From an uncultured Bryobacteraceae bacterium (GTDB lineage: Bacteria > Acidobacteriota > Terriglobia > Bryobacterales > Bryobacteraceae), in NCBI GenBank assembly GCA_938003835.1, contig CALKXJ010000022.1, positions 62,001 to 126,000 on the forward strand: 64,000 bases of DNA, given 5' to 3'. Within the stretch, counting starts at the first letter, position 1; every line of letters starts with the position of its first letter. This document shows, piece after piece, positions 16,791-25,347 of this stretch. Under the pieces are notes generated by a model. That model had not been told where the DNA came from and searched no databases. It saw only the letters and a list, made by a program, of their open reading frames with translations. Position numbers and translations under genes: made by a program.

Positions 16791-18410
16791 ATGAACAAGC
16801 AAGACTTATTCACTCGATCCACAGCCGGACAAGCCCTGGCGGGAGTCCGCTTCTTCCTTCGGGTGCCATTCTTCCTTCGCCGGCCGGTCCCGCTTTCCGA
16901 AGCCCACACCACGCTGCGCCAGGGGCTGGCGCGCCGCGCCGACCGGCTGCTGGACCGCGTCCGGCGCGATGTCTTCGAGCGGCCGGGAAGCGTCTATCAC
17001 CGGCTGTTCCGCCATGCGGGCGTTGAACTTGGCGACATAGAGCGCCTGATCGGAGTTGACGGTCCGGAGGATGCGCTGCGGAAGCTTCTCCAAGCCGGCG
17101 TCTTCCTGAGCGTGGATGAGTTCAAAGGCCGGGTTCCGATTCGCCGGGGCTCGCTATGCCTGGAGGTCAAGCCCGAGGACCTGCGCTCGCCCCGTGCGGC
17201 CTACCATCTGCCGGCCTCGAGCGGCGGCAGCCGCAGCGCCGGAACGCCGGTGCTGATCGACCTGGCCTTCGTCCGGGCCTGTGCCGCCAACTGGCTGGTG
17301 TGCATGGACGTCTGGGGAGGCTTGGGCTGGCAGGTCGTCGACTGGGAAACGCCAGGCGCCGGGGCGCGTTTCCGCCTGCTGAAGTTCGCCTGCGCGGGCC
17401 GGATACCCGTGGCGTGGTTTTCGCCGGTCAATCCCGACGACCCTTCCCTGCCGCCGATCGTGCGCTGGAGCACCGACGTGCTTCGGGCTGCCGGAGGTCT
17501 GAGCGGGCGGCCCTTGCCCCCTCCCCACTTCGCACCCGCCTCGGACCCGCTGCCCGTGGCCCGTTTGCTCGCCGAGCAGCTCCGCCGTGGCGGCACGCCA
17601 ATGGTATTCGGCTTTCCCGGTCTGGTGGTGCGGCTGTCTCTCGCCGCGGCCGAACGCGGCGTGGACATCGCCGGAGCACGCTTCCTGCTCGCCGGTGAAC
17701 CGATCACGGCCGCCCGCCGGGCCACCATTGAGCGGCAGGGCGGCGCCATCATCCCGCGTTTCGGCACCGTCGAATGCGGCGCCATCGGTTACGGCTGCCC
17801 CCACGGGGATGCCCCGGATGAGGTTCACCTGCTCAAGAACATGCACGCGATCGTTGCGGCAGGGGACAATGATGCCGGTCTTCCTCCCGAGGCGCTGCTC
17901 ATCACGAACCTCCACCCGCAATCGCCGTTCCTGATGCTCAACGTCTCCATGGGTGACCAGGCGCGACTGCGGCGCCGGGACTGCGGCTGCCCGTGGTCAC
18001 GACTGGGGCTCGACACCACGCTCGCCGAGATCCGCAGCTTTGAAAAGCTCACCGGCGCGGGGGTCACCTTTCTCGGCACCGACGTGGTGCGCATCCTCGA
18101 AGAGACGCTACCGGCGCGCTTTGGCGGCGCGCCCACCGACTATCAGTTGATCGAAGAGGAAGGCCCCGCCGGAGAGCCCCTCCTTTGGCTGGTGGTTCAC
18201 CCGGAGGTGGGGCCGCTCGAAGAACAGCAAGTGATCGAGTTTTTCCTCGGCGAGCTGGCGCGACTGGCGCCCCATGCCGGCATGATGGCCCAACGCTGGC
18301 GCGACGCCCAGGTGGTGCGCCTCCAGCGCCGCTCGCCGGCCGTCTCACGCGCCGGCAAGATCCTGCACCTGCACACCATGCGGCGGCCGGAGCCGACGAC
18401 CCGCCATTGA
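16791..18410 (+). CDS. PaaK/LuxE-like AMP-dependent acyl-activating enzyme
   Basis: A 539-aa protein of the ANL adenylating family, closest in style to phenylacetate-CoA ligase and acyl-protein synthetase. Recognisable parts are the N-terminal helical region (FRHAGVELGDIERLIG), the serine/glycine phosphate loop LPASSGGSRSAGTPV (residues about 142-156), the core GFPGLVVRLS, ARFLLAGEPIT and RFGTVECGAIGYGC, and DQARLRRRDCGCPW near the hinge. It probably activates a carboxylate with ATP; the substrate is unknown. The ATG at 16791 has no strong RBS. It is a single gene convergent with lpxA. Confidence 0.75.
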   Translation: MNKQDLFTRSTAGQALAGVRFFLRVPFFLRRPVPLSEAHTTLRQGLARRADRLLDRVRRDVFERPGSVYHRLFRHAGVELGDIERLIGVDGPEDALRKLLQAGVFLSVDEFKGRVPIRRGSLCLEVKPEDLRSPRAAYHLPASSGGSRSAGTPVLIDLAFVRACAANWLVCMDVWGGLGWQVVDWETPGAGARFRLLKFACAGRIPVAWFSPVNPDDPSLPPIVRWSTDVLRAAGGLSGRPLPPPHFAPASDPLPVARLLAEQLRRGGTPMVFGFPGLVVRLSLAAAERGVDIAGARFLLAGEPITAARRATIERQGGAIIPRFGTVECGAIGYGCPHGDAPDEVHLLKNMHAIVAAGDNDAGLPPEALLITNLHPQSPFLMLNVSMGDQARLRRRDCGCPWSRLGLDTTLAEIRSFEKLTGAGVTFLGTDVVRILEETLPARFGGAPTDYQLIEEEGPAGEPLLWLVVHPEVGPLEEQQVIEFFLGELARLAPHAGMMAQRWRDAQVVRLQRRSPAVSRAGKILHLHTMRRPEPTTRH

Positions 18411-18418
18411 AAGGGGAC

Positions 18419-19204
18419 TCAGCCGCGGCGCCCGGGCGAGGGGCGCGCAATCCCGCGCCGGCTGGAACGGATGAACCGCACCAGGTGGAGGGTGTGCTCG
18501 GTGGGGAGCTCCGTCTCGATGCGCCGCAGCGCCTCCTCGAGCTTGAGTCCCGATTTATAGAGCAGCCGAAAAGCGGTCTTGAGCGGAGCGATTTCCGCCT
18601 CGGTGAAGCCGGCGCGCTTGAGCCCCACCAGATTCAGCCCTACCGGCTCGATATGAAACTCCGAGTAGAGAAAATACGGCGGCACATCGGCGTTGACGCG
18701 GGTGTTGCCGCCGATCATCGCCAGGCGGCCGATCTTGGAAAACTGGTGGATAACCACGCCGCCGGAGATGAAGGCGCGGTCCTCGATCTCGACGTAGCCG
18801 GCGACCAGGGCGCAACTGGCGATGACGTTGTCGTTGCCCACGCGGCAGTTATGGGCGATGTGGCCGCTCGTCATGATGTAGTTGTTGTCGCCGATGACGG
18901 TCTCCGATTCCGGCTCCGTGCCCCGCGAGATCGTGTAGTGCTCCCGGATCTTGTTGCCGTTGCCGATCCGCAGGTAGCTGCGCTCACCGGTGAAGGCCTT
19001 ATCCAACGGGTCGGTGCCGAGCACCGTGCCGGCCGAAATTTCGTTCCGGTCGCCGAGGCTTGTCCACCGCTTTACATAGACGTAGGGCTCGAGCAGGCAG
19101 TCAGCGCCGATCGTGACGTCGCTCTCGATCACACAGAATTCCCCAATCCGCGTCCGCGGACCGATCCGGGCGTCCGGGTGGACGCGCGCCGTCGGAGCGA
19201 TCAT
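18419..19204 (-). CDS. lpxA: acyl-ACP--UDP-N-acetylglucosamine O-acyltransferase
   Basis: A 261-aa cytoplasmic trimer, the first enzyme of lipid A synthesis, which transfers a hydroxyacyl chain to UDP-GlcNAc. A left-handed beta-helix of hexapeptide repeats fills residues 1-185. The catalytic histidine is H118 in SGHIAHNC, and GGNTRVNADVPPY and the C-terminal helical domain follow. E. coli LpxA is 262 aa. The ATG at 19204 gives the usual start (IAPTARVHPDA); an ATG at 19225 is possible. It is divergent from lpxD rather than co-directional, and fabZ and lpxB are absent here. Confidence 0.95.
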   Translation of the reverse strand: MIAPTARVHPDARIGPRTRIGEFCVIESDVTIGADCLLEPYVYVKRWTSLGDRNEISAGTVLGTDPLDKAFTGERSYLRIGNGNKIREHYTISRGTEPESETVIGDNNYIMTSGHIAHNCRVGNDNVIASCALVAGYVEIEDRAFISGGVVIHQFSKIGRLAMIGGNTRVNADVPPYFLYSEFHIEPVGLNLVGLKRAGFTEAEIAPLKTAFRLLYKSGLKLEEALRRIETELPTEHTLHLVRFIRSSRRGIARPSPGRRG

Positions 19205-19232
19205 GGCCGAAGGGTCGGCCGGCATAACTTTG

Positions 19233-19238
19233 TATGAT
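19233..19238 (+). promoter_or_regulatory. candidate -10 (TATGAT) in the lpxA/lpxD divergent region
   Basis: The 57-base gap between the divergent lpx genes contains one AT-rich patch with TATGAT. It is well placed for lpxD; the complementary strand also offers TATCAT for lpxA. No good -35 was found. Confidence 0.35.
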
Positions 19239-19261
19239 ACAAGCAGCGCAAGGAGAGGCCA

Positions 19262-20290
19262 TTGCGGGCGCGAGAACTGGCGGAGCGGCTTCAGGCGACT
19301 CTCGAAGGTGATCCGGAGGTCGAGCTCGAGGGCGTGGCGCCGATCGAGGCGGCCGGCCCCCAGGAGCTGGCCTTCGCCGCGGGACGCAAGGCGGCGGAGC
19401 TGGCACGGGGCTCGCGAGCCGGCTGCCTGCTGCTGGCGCCCGGCGTCCCCGGCCCGGCAAGCCGCTGCATCATCCGCGTCGCCGACCCCCGGGCAGCGTT
19501 CGCCCGCGCGGTCCGCTGGTTCCACCCGGAGCCGGAGGTGGAGCCCGGCATCCATCCGTCGGCGACCATCGCTCCGGACGCCCGGCTCGGCGAGCGGACG
19601 AGCATCGGCCCGCGGGTGGTGATTTCCGAAGGGGTGTCGATCGGAAGCGGCACCCGGCTCGGCGCCGGCTGCTTTGTGGGCGCCCGGAGTTCGATCGGCG
19701 AAGGCTGCACGCTTCACCCCAACGTCACCATTTATCACGAGGTTCGGATCGGTAACCGCGTGACGATCCACTCCGGTGCGGTCCTCGGCGCCGACGGCTT
19801 CGGGTTCGTGCTTCAGGAGGGCCGTTACGAGAAGTTCCCGCAGATTGGCCGGGTCGAGATCGGCGACGACGTCGAGATCGGCGCCAACTGCACGATCGAC
19901 CGCGCCGCTCTGGGCGTCACGTCGATCGGCGAAGGCACCAAGCTCGACAATCTGGTCCATGTGGCGCACAACTGCCGCATCGGCCGGCATGTGGTGGTCG
20001 CCGCGCAGACTGGCTTCTCCGGCGGCGTCGTCGTCGGAGACTACGCCGTCATCGGCGGGCAGGTGGGCATCGGCGACAAGGCGAAGATCGAATCGGGCGC
20101 GGTGCTCGGCTCCGGTTGCGGCGTGCTCACCTCGAAGGTGATCCGCTCCGGGCAAGTGGTCTGGGGCACGCCGGCTCGGCCCCTCAAGGAGTATCTGGAA
20201 ATGCTGGCCCATCTCGGCCGCCTGCCCGAGCTGCGCGAGCAGGTGGCCGAGCTCAGGCGGCGCCTGGAGGCGCTCGAAGCCGCGAAATGA
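19262..20290 (+). CDS. lpxD: UDP-3-O-acylglucosamine N-acyltransferase
   Basis: A 342-aa enzyme, the third step of lipid A synthesis. The N-terminal uridine-binding domain (residues 1-95) is followed by hexapeptide repeats (about 98-320) with the catalytic H236 in [10 protein letters not shown], and a C-terminal helix ([15 protein letters not shown]). E. coli LpxD is 341 aa. The start is a TTG at 19262 with AAGGAG 6 bases upstream. Its stop overlaps the next gene as ATGA, coupling it to a P-loop NTPase gene. Confidence 0.95.
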   Translation: MRARELAERLQATLEGDPEVELEGVAPIEAAGPQELAFAAGRKAAELARGSRAGCLLLAPGVPGPASRCIIRVADPRAAFARAVRWFHPEPEVEPGIHPSATIAPDARLGERTSIGPRVVISEGVSIGSGTRLGAGCFVGARSSIGEGCTLHPNVTIYHEVRIGNRVTIHSGAVLGADGFGFVLQEGRYEKFPQIGRVEIGDDVEIGANCTIDRAALGVTSIGEGTKLDNLVHVAHNCRIGRHVVVAAQTGFSGGVVVGDYAVIGGQVGIGDKAKIESGAVLGSGCGVLTSKVIRSGQVVWGTPARPLKEYLEMLAHLGRLPELREQVAELRRRLEALEAAK

Positions 20291-20907
20291 TCCTCTTTGT
20301 GGGGGGACACGGCCGCAAGACCGGTAAGACCTCGCTGGTGTGCGGCCTGATCCGGGCGCTGCCCGAGGCAGGCTGGACGGCCGTCAAAGTGAGCCGCCAC
20401 GGCCACCATGGGAGGGGCGGCTACGGAATCTTCGAGCAGGCGCGCATCGACGCCACCGACAGCGGCCGCTATCTTGCCGCCGGGGCTGTTCGCTCCTACT
20501 GGGTCGCGGCGGGAGGCGACGCGATAGGGAGCCTCGCCGACGAGCTGCGGCGTTTGCTGGCGGGCGCAGGGAACGCGATCGTGGAGTCGACCAGCCTGAC
20601 CGCGTGGATCAAACCCGATCTGTTTCTGCTCGTGATCGACCCGGCAACTCCCGAATGGAAGCCTTCCGCCGATGTCTCGCTGGGGCTCGCCGACGCCTTC
20701 GTTGTCGTCGGTCGAGGGCCGGATGCGCTCTCGCGCCCTTTGCCTGGAGACCGGCCGCGGTTCTGCGTTCAGCCTCCGGAGTTCGTCTCCGAGGAGCTGA
20801 TCAGCTTCGTCTCCTCCCGGCTGGCCGCTCAGGCGGCGCGGGGGAACGACGCCACAAGCGAGAGTGGAAACTCCTCGGAGGCCCTGAATCCGAGCCGGCC
20901 GCCGTGA
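20287..20907 (+). CDS. P-loop NTPase, MobB-like
   Basis: A 206-aa protein with an N-terminal Walker [11 protein letters not shown] (residues 6-15), and a central [20 protein letters not shown] strand that fits a SIMIBI-class fold resembling MobB or dethiobiotin synthase. [14 protein letters not shown] helix precedes it. The ATG at 20287 overlaps the lpxD stop by 4 bases. No other molybdenum or biotin genes are adjacent, so the specific role is unknown. The last 79 bases overlap the histidine kinase gene on the other strand. Confidence 0.75.
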   Translation: MILFVGGHGRKTGKTSLVCGLIRALPEAGWTAVKVSRHGHHGRGGYGIFEQARIDATDSGRYLAAGAVRSYWVAAGGDAIGSLADELRRLLAGAGNAIVESTSLTAWIKPDLFLLVIDPATPEWKPSADVSLGLADAFVVVGRGPDALSRPLPGDRPRFCVQPPEFVSEELISFVSSRLAAQAARGNDATSESGNSSEALNPSRPP

Positions 20908-21524
20908 GCTTCCGCGATACGCCGCGCGCTCGCCAGCGACAGGCCGGAGCCGGCCGGGGCGTGCGCGCTGAACGGCTCGAACATCGCCTCGAGATTCTCC
21001 ACGCTCGGGCGCTCCCGGCGGGCGCGAACCTCCAGGTGCACCTCGGCCGCGGCCACTCGCGTTTCGAGGCCCACAGACGGCTGCGGCTCCGAAAGGCGCC
21101 GGAACACGACGAGCAGGTTGCGCACCAGGTGACGAGCCTGCTCGATGTCCAGGCGCACGATCGCCGCCTCGGGCGCCAGCCGCAGCTCGATCCAGTCCGT
21201 GCGCCCGGCGCCGAGCTCGGCCACCTGGACCGAGACGAGTTCGTTGAGGTCCACCAGTTGCGGGCACGGCGCCGCAATCTGGAGAAAGTGCACGGCGTCG
21301 GAGAGAATCCAGTTGGTCTCGAGGACGCTCTCGCGCAGCTTCTCCAGGTGATGGCCGAGCTTGGAGTCGGGACGGCCGAGCACCAGTTGGAGGTAATAGG
21401 CGAGCGATTCGATGGTGCTCAGGGGCTGGCGCAGCTCGTGGACGAGATGCCCGACGACAGTGCTCGCATCGTACTCCATCGGGCCGCGAGCGGCGCCGGC
21501 GGTCGAGGCGAGCGTCTCGCACAT
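20829..21524 (-). CDS. short sensor histidine kinase, ATP lid incomplete
   Basis: A 231-aa cytoplasmic protein. The HisKA H-box is VGHLVHELRQPLSTIES, with the phospho-acceptor at about residue 29. An N-box follows (RHLVRNLLVVFRRL), then the F-box and G2 region ([29 protein letters not shown]). The D-x-G-x-G (G1) motif expected between them is missing, and no input domain or response regulator is present. It may be a degenerate kinase or phosphotransfer partner. The 3' end overlaps the convergent NTPase gene by 79 bases. Confidence 0.75.
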   Translation of the reverse strand: MCETLASTAGAARGPMEYDASTVVGHLVHELRQPLSTIESLAYYLQLVLGRPDSKLGHHLEKLRESVLETNWILSDAVHFLQIAAPCPQLVDLNELVSVQVAELGAGRTDWIELRLAPEAAIVRLDIEQARHLVRNLLVVFRRLSEPQPSVGLETRVAAAEVHLEVRARRERPSVENLEAMFEPFSAHAPAGSGLSLASARRIAEAHGGRLGFRASEEFPLSLVASFPRAA

Positions 21525-21554
21525 CGGAGCGACGTCCCGCCCGATTATATCGCC

Positions 21555-22502
21555 TCAAGGCTCGCCCGGAAAATGTTTCTCGCGATGTACCTCGGCGTGG
21601 TCTTCGACCGCCTCCAGATGGGTGACGACCTCGACGGGAGCGCCCAGCAGCTCCCGCAGTGTCTGCTCGATCTCGGTCGCCAGCCGGTGCGCTTCTCCGA
21701 GCGGAGTCTGGTAGGGAAACAGCAGGTGAACATGCACGATCAGCCGGTAGCCGGTGTGGCGGATCCGCACGCCGTGGTAGCGGACCTCGAGCGGGCGCGC
21801 GATGCGTTCTAACTGCGCCTCCACTTCGCGCAGCACGCCGGGGTCGGAGTAGTCCATTAGGCCGCTGACTGAGCGCCAGGCGAGCCGGCCCCCGGTCCAG
21901 AGGATGTTCAGCGCCACGCCGAAGGCGCACAGCGGATCGAACGGCTTCCAACCGGTGAGCATCACGAGGGCCAGGCCGCCCACCACGCCCAGGCTGGTCC
22001 AGCAATCGGTGAGCACATGTTTGCCGTTGGCCTCGAGGATCAAGGAATGGGTGCGCCGTCCGATGCGGATCAGATGAAGTCCCAGCGCCAGATTGACGAG
22101 CGCGGCGCCCGCCACCAGCAAGGTGCCCGCGCCGAGATTCTCGAGCGTGAGACCCGCCAGCCATTTGCGCGCCGCCGCCCAGATGATGGCGACGGCCGCC
22201 ATCATGATCAGCGCTCCTTCAAAGCCCGCCGAGAAGAAGGCCACGCGCTCGTATCCGAAAGGAAACTTGTCATTGGCGGGGCGGCCGCTCAACCAGAGGC
22301 TGAAGGCCGCAAAGCCGACGCCGGCCATGTGGACGACCGACTCGGCCGCGTCGGAGAGGATGGCCGCCGAGCCGGTGAGCCACCAGGCGGAGGTCTTGCC
22401 GGCCAGCATCAGCAGACCCACGGCGAGCGACAGGCTCATGGCCGAGCGCATCTGACGCCCGGCCTCCTGACCGGGTCGCAAAGGGTGCACCACAGTCGCC
22501 AT
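21555..22502 (-). CDS. cation diffusion facilitator family transporter
   Basis: A 315-aa inner-membrane protein with six predicted membrane segments and a cytoplasmic C-terminal ferredoxin-like domain (about residues 220-315, HTGYRLIVHVHLLFP). Metal-site signatures are ILSDAAESVVHMAG in TM2 and NGKHVLTDCWTSLG in TM5. The family exports Zn2+, Mn2+, Fe2+ or Co2+ in exchange for protons; the metal is unknown. The ATG at 22502 is chosen; an upstream ATG (22544) would overlap the divergent antiporter gene. Confidence 0.9.
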   Translation of the reverse strand: MATVVHPLRPGQEAGRQMRSAMSLSLAVGLLMLAGKTSAWWLTGSAAILSDAAESVVHMAGVGFAAFSLWLSGRPANDKFPFGYERVAFFSAGFEGALIMMAAVAIIWAAARKWLAGLTLENLGAGTLLVAGAALVNLALGLHLIRIGRRTHSLILEANGKHVLTDCWTSLGVVGGLALVMLTGWKPFDPLCAFGVALNILWTGGRLAWRSVSGLMDYSDPGVLREVEAQLERIARPLEVRYHGVRIRHTGYRLIVHVHLLFPYQTPLGEAHRLATEIEQTLRELLGAPVEVVTHLEAVEDHAEVHREKHFPGEP

Positions 22503-22531
22503 TCTAGACTCTTGCACGGGCGTCACTGATA

Positions 22532-23914
22532 ATGGTCTCTTCATCCATGATCTGGCATCGTAATCGGACACTGTTGCCTCGATTGCTGTGGCTGCCTGCG
22601 CTTCTCCTTGTCGGCGCCGCCGTCGCCGCGGCCACCGAACCTATGGCAGAAGAGGCTGCCGAGCGGATCTTTCTTTACGAGATCCTGGAGCTCGCCGCCG
22701 TGATCGTTCTGGCGAAGCTGGGCGCCGAGGTGTTCGAGCGCATGCGCCAGCCGGGCGTGCTGGGCGAACTGGTGATCGGCATGGCGCTGAGCGCGCTGGC
22801 GCTCGCCGGCATCCCCTCCATCGCGGGCTGGCGGAGCGCCGAGGTTCTCCATATGGCCGCGGAGATCGGGGTGATGCTCCTGTTGTTCGAGGTGGGCCTC
22901 GAATCCCACCTCGAGGAGCTGCTCGAAGTCGGCTGGTCCGCCCTACTGGCCGCCACTCTCGGCGTCGTGACGCCGATGGCCTTGGGCTACGGCGTCACAG
23001 TCCTGTTCTTCCCGAACGAGCCCTGGTACGTCGCCCTGTTCGTCGGCGGCACGCTTACGGCCACGAGCGTCGGCATCACCGCCCGGGTCCTGCGCGACTT
23101 GAAGAAGCTGGACACCAAGGAGGCGCGCATCATCCTCGGGGCAGCGGTGGTCGACGATGTGCTCGGGCTCATCGTGCTGGCGGTGATCTCGGGGCTGGTC
23201 ACCTCGGTGGCGCGCGGCAGCGGCGACGGCGTGGGCGCCGCGGTGGTGCTGGGCATCATCCTCAAGGCGGTGCTGTTTCTCGTGGCGGCGATCTTCGCCG
23301 GCCGCTTCATCCATTTCAACGCCGTCCGCTTCGGCACGCGGTTCCGCGTCTCGGGTGTCCCGCTGGTGATCGCCTTGAGCTTCTGTTTCACGCTGTCTGC
23401 CCTGGCGGGCCTGCTCGGCCTGGCGCCGATCGTCGGCGCCTTCGCCGCGGGCCTGGTTCTGGAACCGAGCGACTACCGCGTCTATCAGGAGAAGGGCGAG
23501 CAGCCGATCGAGCTGCTGATCCGGCCGCTCACGACGTTCCTCACCCCCGTCTTCTTCGTCGTGATGGGCCTCAAGGCCGACCTCCGCTCCTTCTTCTCTA
23601 CGAGCGTGCTCGCCTTTGCCGTCGTCGTAAGCATCGCGGCGATTGTCGGCAAGCAGGCCTGCTCGCTCGGCGTGCTCGAGCGCGGCGCCAGCCGGCTGGT
23701 GGTGGGCGTCGGCATGATTCCCCGGGGCGAAGTGGGCCTGATCTTCACCAGCATCGGCGCCAGCCTCGCTGTGGCGGGCCGCGCCGTCTTTTCGGCCGAT
23801 CTGGTTTCCGCCATGATCTTCATGGTGATGGTCACCACGCTGGTGACGCCGCCGGTGCTCAAGTGGCTGCTGAGCAGAACCCAGGAAGCGCCCGTTACGG
23901 GCCCCGCAGCCTGA
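22532..23914 (+). CDS. cation:proton antiporter, CPA2 (Kef/NapA-like)
   Basis: A 460-aa protein with about 12-13 membrane segments preceded by a signal-like hydrophobic stretch (LLWLPALLLVGAAVAAATEP). The Na_H_Exchanger core carries LFEVGLESHLEEL, GGTLTATSVGITARVL and the ion-binding AAVVDDVLGLIVLAV with two adjacent aspartates, typical of electrogenic CPA2 antiporters. The end MIPRGEVGLIF is also conserved. There is no C-terminal TrkA domain. ATG at 22532, with ATG at 22547 as the alternative. It is divergent from the CDF transporter, so ion homeostasis genes are grouped here. Confidence 0.9.
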   Translation: MVSSSMIWHRNRTLLPRLLWLPALLLVGAAVAAATEPMAEEAAERIFLYEILELAAVIVLAKLGAEVFERMRQPGVLGELVIGMALSALALAGIPSIAGWRSAEVLHMAAEIGVMLLLFEVGLESHLEELLEVGWSALLAATLGVVTPMALGYGVTVLFFPNEPWYVALFVGGTLTATSVGITARVLRDLKKLDTKEARIILGAAVVDDVLGLIVLAVISGLVTSVARGSGDGVGAAVVLGIILKAVLFLVAAIFAGRFIHFNAVRFGTRFRVSGVPLVIALSFCFTLSALAGLLGLAPIVGAFAAGLVLEPSDYRVYQEKGEQPIELLIRPLTTFLTPVFFVVMGLKADLRSFFSTSVLAFAVVVSIAAIVGKQACSLGVLERGASRLVVGVGMIPRGEVGLIFTSIGASLAVAGRAVFSADLVSAMIFMVMVTTLVTPPVLKWLLSRTQEAPVTGPAA

Positions 23915-23947
23915 GCCGGCCTGTCCGGCCGATCGCCGCCCGCGCCT

Positions 23948-25327
23948 TCAGCGCACGCGCTCCGGACGGACGGCCTCCGCCTTCATCACCGGCGGCAACC
24001 GGAACACATCGCCGTCGCGGGTGGCGAAGTACAGACGGGAGTCCGAGGGTTTGAGGGTGTCCCCATCGGCCCATAGCCAGTAGAAATCCGGCTGCGCCCC
24101 CACGGGCTTGCGGGCGTAAGTGTGGTTGTACCGGGCCGCCCGCGTCAGCCTCCGCAGACGCGACCAACTTCGGCCTTGATCCCGGCTCGACCACAGGACC
24201 ATGTCCCCGCCGGTGCTGTAGGGCTGAGGCCCGGGATCGGTGGGCGCGACGATGCGCCACTCGCCGCCGGGCTCGATCGACAGCGTCCCGAAGTCGTAAT
24301 TGTGGTCCGAGGTGGTGAACGGCCGAATCTCCCATCGGGAGCCGTCCCAGCGCGCGGTCCACCATTGTCTCGGCCCATGCCGCGGGCCGGGCTCCCAGCC
24401 CTTGGTCGTCAGGTAGAGAATGACCGGGCGCCCCTGGGCGTCGAAGTCTATATTCTTGAGAAACACCAGCAGCCCGTCGGCGCGCGAGTTGTAGACCAGC
24501 GCCGGGTTGTCTGCCGAAGTGACAGGAACATCGAAGGCCTGCCCGGCCGCCGTCGTCCAGCTCCGTCCCAGGTCAGCCGTCTCCAGATAGTAGAGATTCG
24601 CGCGGTAGTTCAGCCCTGCGGGATCGGGGTGGTAGTTGAACGCGGTGGCGACGCGCGAGCCGTGCTGTGCGGTGATCTGATAATGTCCCAGCTCCACGCG
24701 TGCCAGAAGACGCGGCTCGCCCCAGCGGGCGCCGTCCGGACTCGTCATCCAGTACAGGCTCCGTCCCTTGTTCTCGTAGCGCGTGTGCAGGAAGAAAAAG
24801 CCTCCCTCAGACAGCCAGCGTGCGTGGCCGTAAGAAAAGTTCCCCTCCCAGACCTTCTCGAATTCGTCGATCGAGTACGGCTCGCGGCTGCGGAAGATGG
24901 GCGAGGGGCGCGGCGTGCCGTGCGAATTGCCGAAGATCCAGATGTGCCCGCGCCCGTCGATCGCCATGACGGGATTGTCGTGCGCATCGTCGGTGCCTTT
25001 CCGCATCAGGATGCGCGGCCGGGGAACGGTGCGCGTGGCGTGGTCGTAATAAGAAACCATGTAGAGGAGATCCTGCTTGCCCGTCGGCGCGCCGCCGTAG
25101 CAGAAGAAGGTGCGGTGGACGGCCTTGGCATAGACGGCGACCGGCGACTGCTGTTGCGGGTAGGTGGCCATGCCGCCGCTGTACTTGTAGGCGAACTCGT
25201 CGCCGGTGGGCTGGTTCGAATACCAGATCCCGTTGTAGCCCTCGGCGGTGGGGAGCCCCCCGGCGCCGGCTGTACCCGCAGCGCCGATTGTCACCGCCAG
25301 AATCCAGAGTGCAGGACCCATCTTCAT
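23948..25327 (-). CDS. secreted BNR-repeat beta-propeller protein (BNR_4 type)
   Basis: A 459-aa protein with a signal peptide (PALWILAVTIGAAGTAGAGG). The mature part has GYNGIWYSNQPTGDEFAYKY and propeller repeats (ETADLGRSW, SRDQGRSWSRL), matching BNR_4 proteins often linked to polysaccharide lyases and glycosidases. The ATG at 25327 precedes the signal peptide; longer in-frame starts run antisense-like through the NO reductase region. It lies 20 bases downstream of the NO reductase stop on the same strand, so it may be co-transcribed although functionally unrelated. Confidence 0.85.
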   Translation of the reverse strand: MKMGPALWILAVTIGAAGTAGAGGLPTAEGYNGIWYSNQPTGDEFAYKYSGGMATYPQQQSPVAVYAKAVHRTFFCYGGAPTGKQDLLYMVSYYDHATRTVPRPRILMRKGTDDAHDNPVMAIDGRGHIWIFGNSHGTPRPSPIFRSREPYSIDEFEKVWEGNFSYGHARWLSEGGFFFLHTRYENKGRSLYWMTSPDGARWGEPRLLARVELGHYQITAQHGSRVATAFNYHPDPAGLNYRANLYYLETADLGRSWTTAAGQAFDVPVTSADNPALVYNSRADGLLVFLKNIDFDAQGRPVILYLTTKGWEPGPRHGPRQWWTARWDGSRWEIRPFTTSDHNYDFGTLSIEPGGEWRIVAPTDPGPQPYSTGGDMVLWSSRDQGRSWSRLRRLTRAARYNHTYARKPVGAQPDFYWLWADGDTLKPSDSRLYFATRDGDVFRLPPVMKAEAVRPERVR

Positions 25328-25347
25328 CGGCCCTGCGGCTGAGAATA

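Noticed and set aside
23915-23947. GC stem (GCCGG/CCGGC) between convergent genes
   Set aside because: Short stem without a U-tract; not a convincing terminator.
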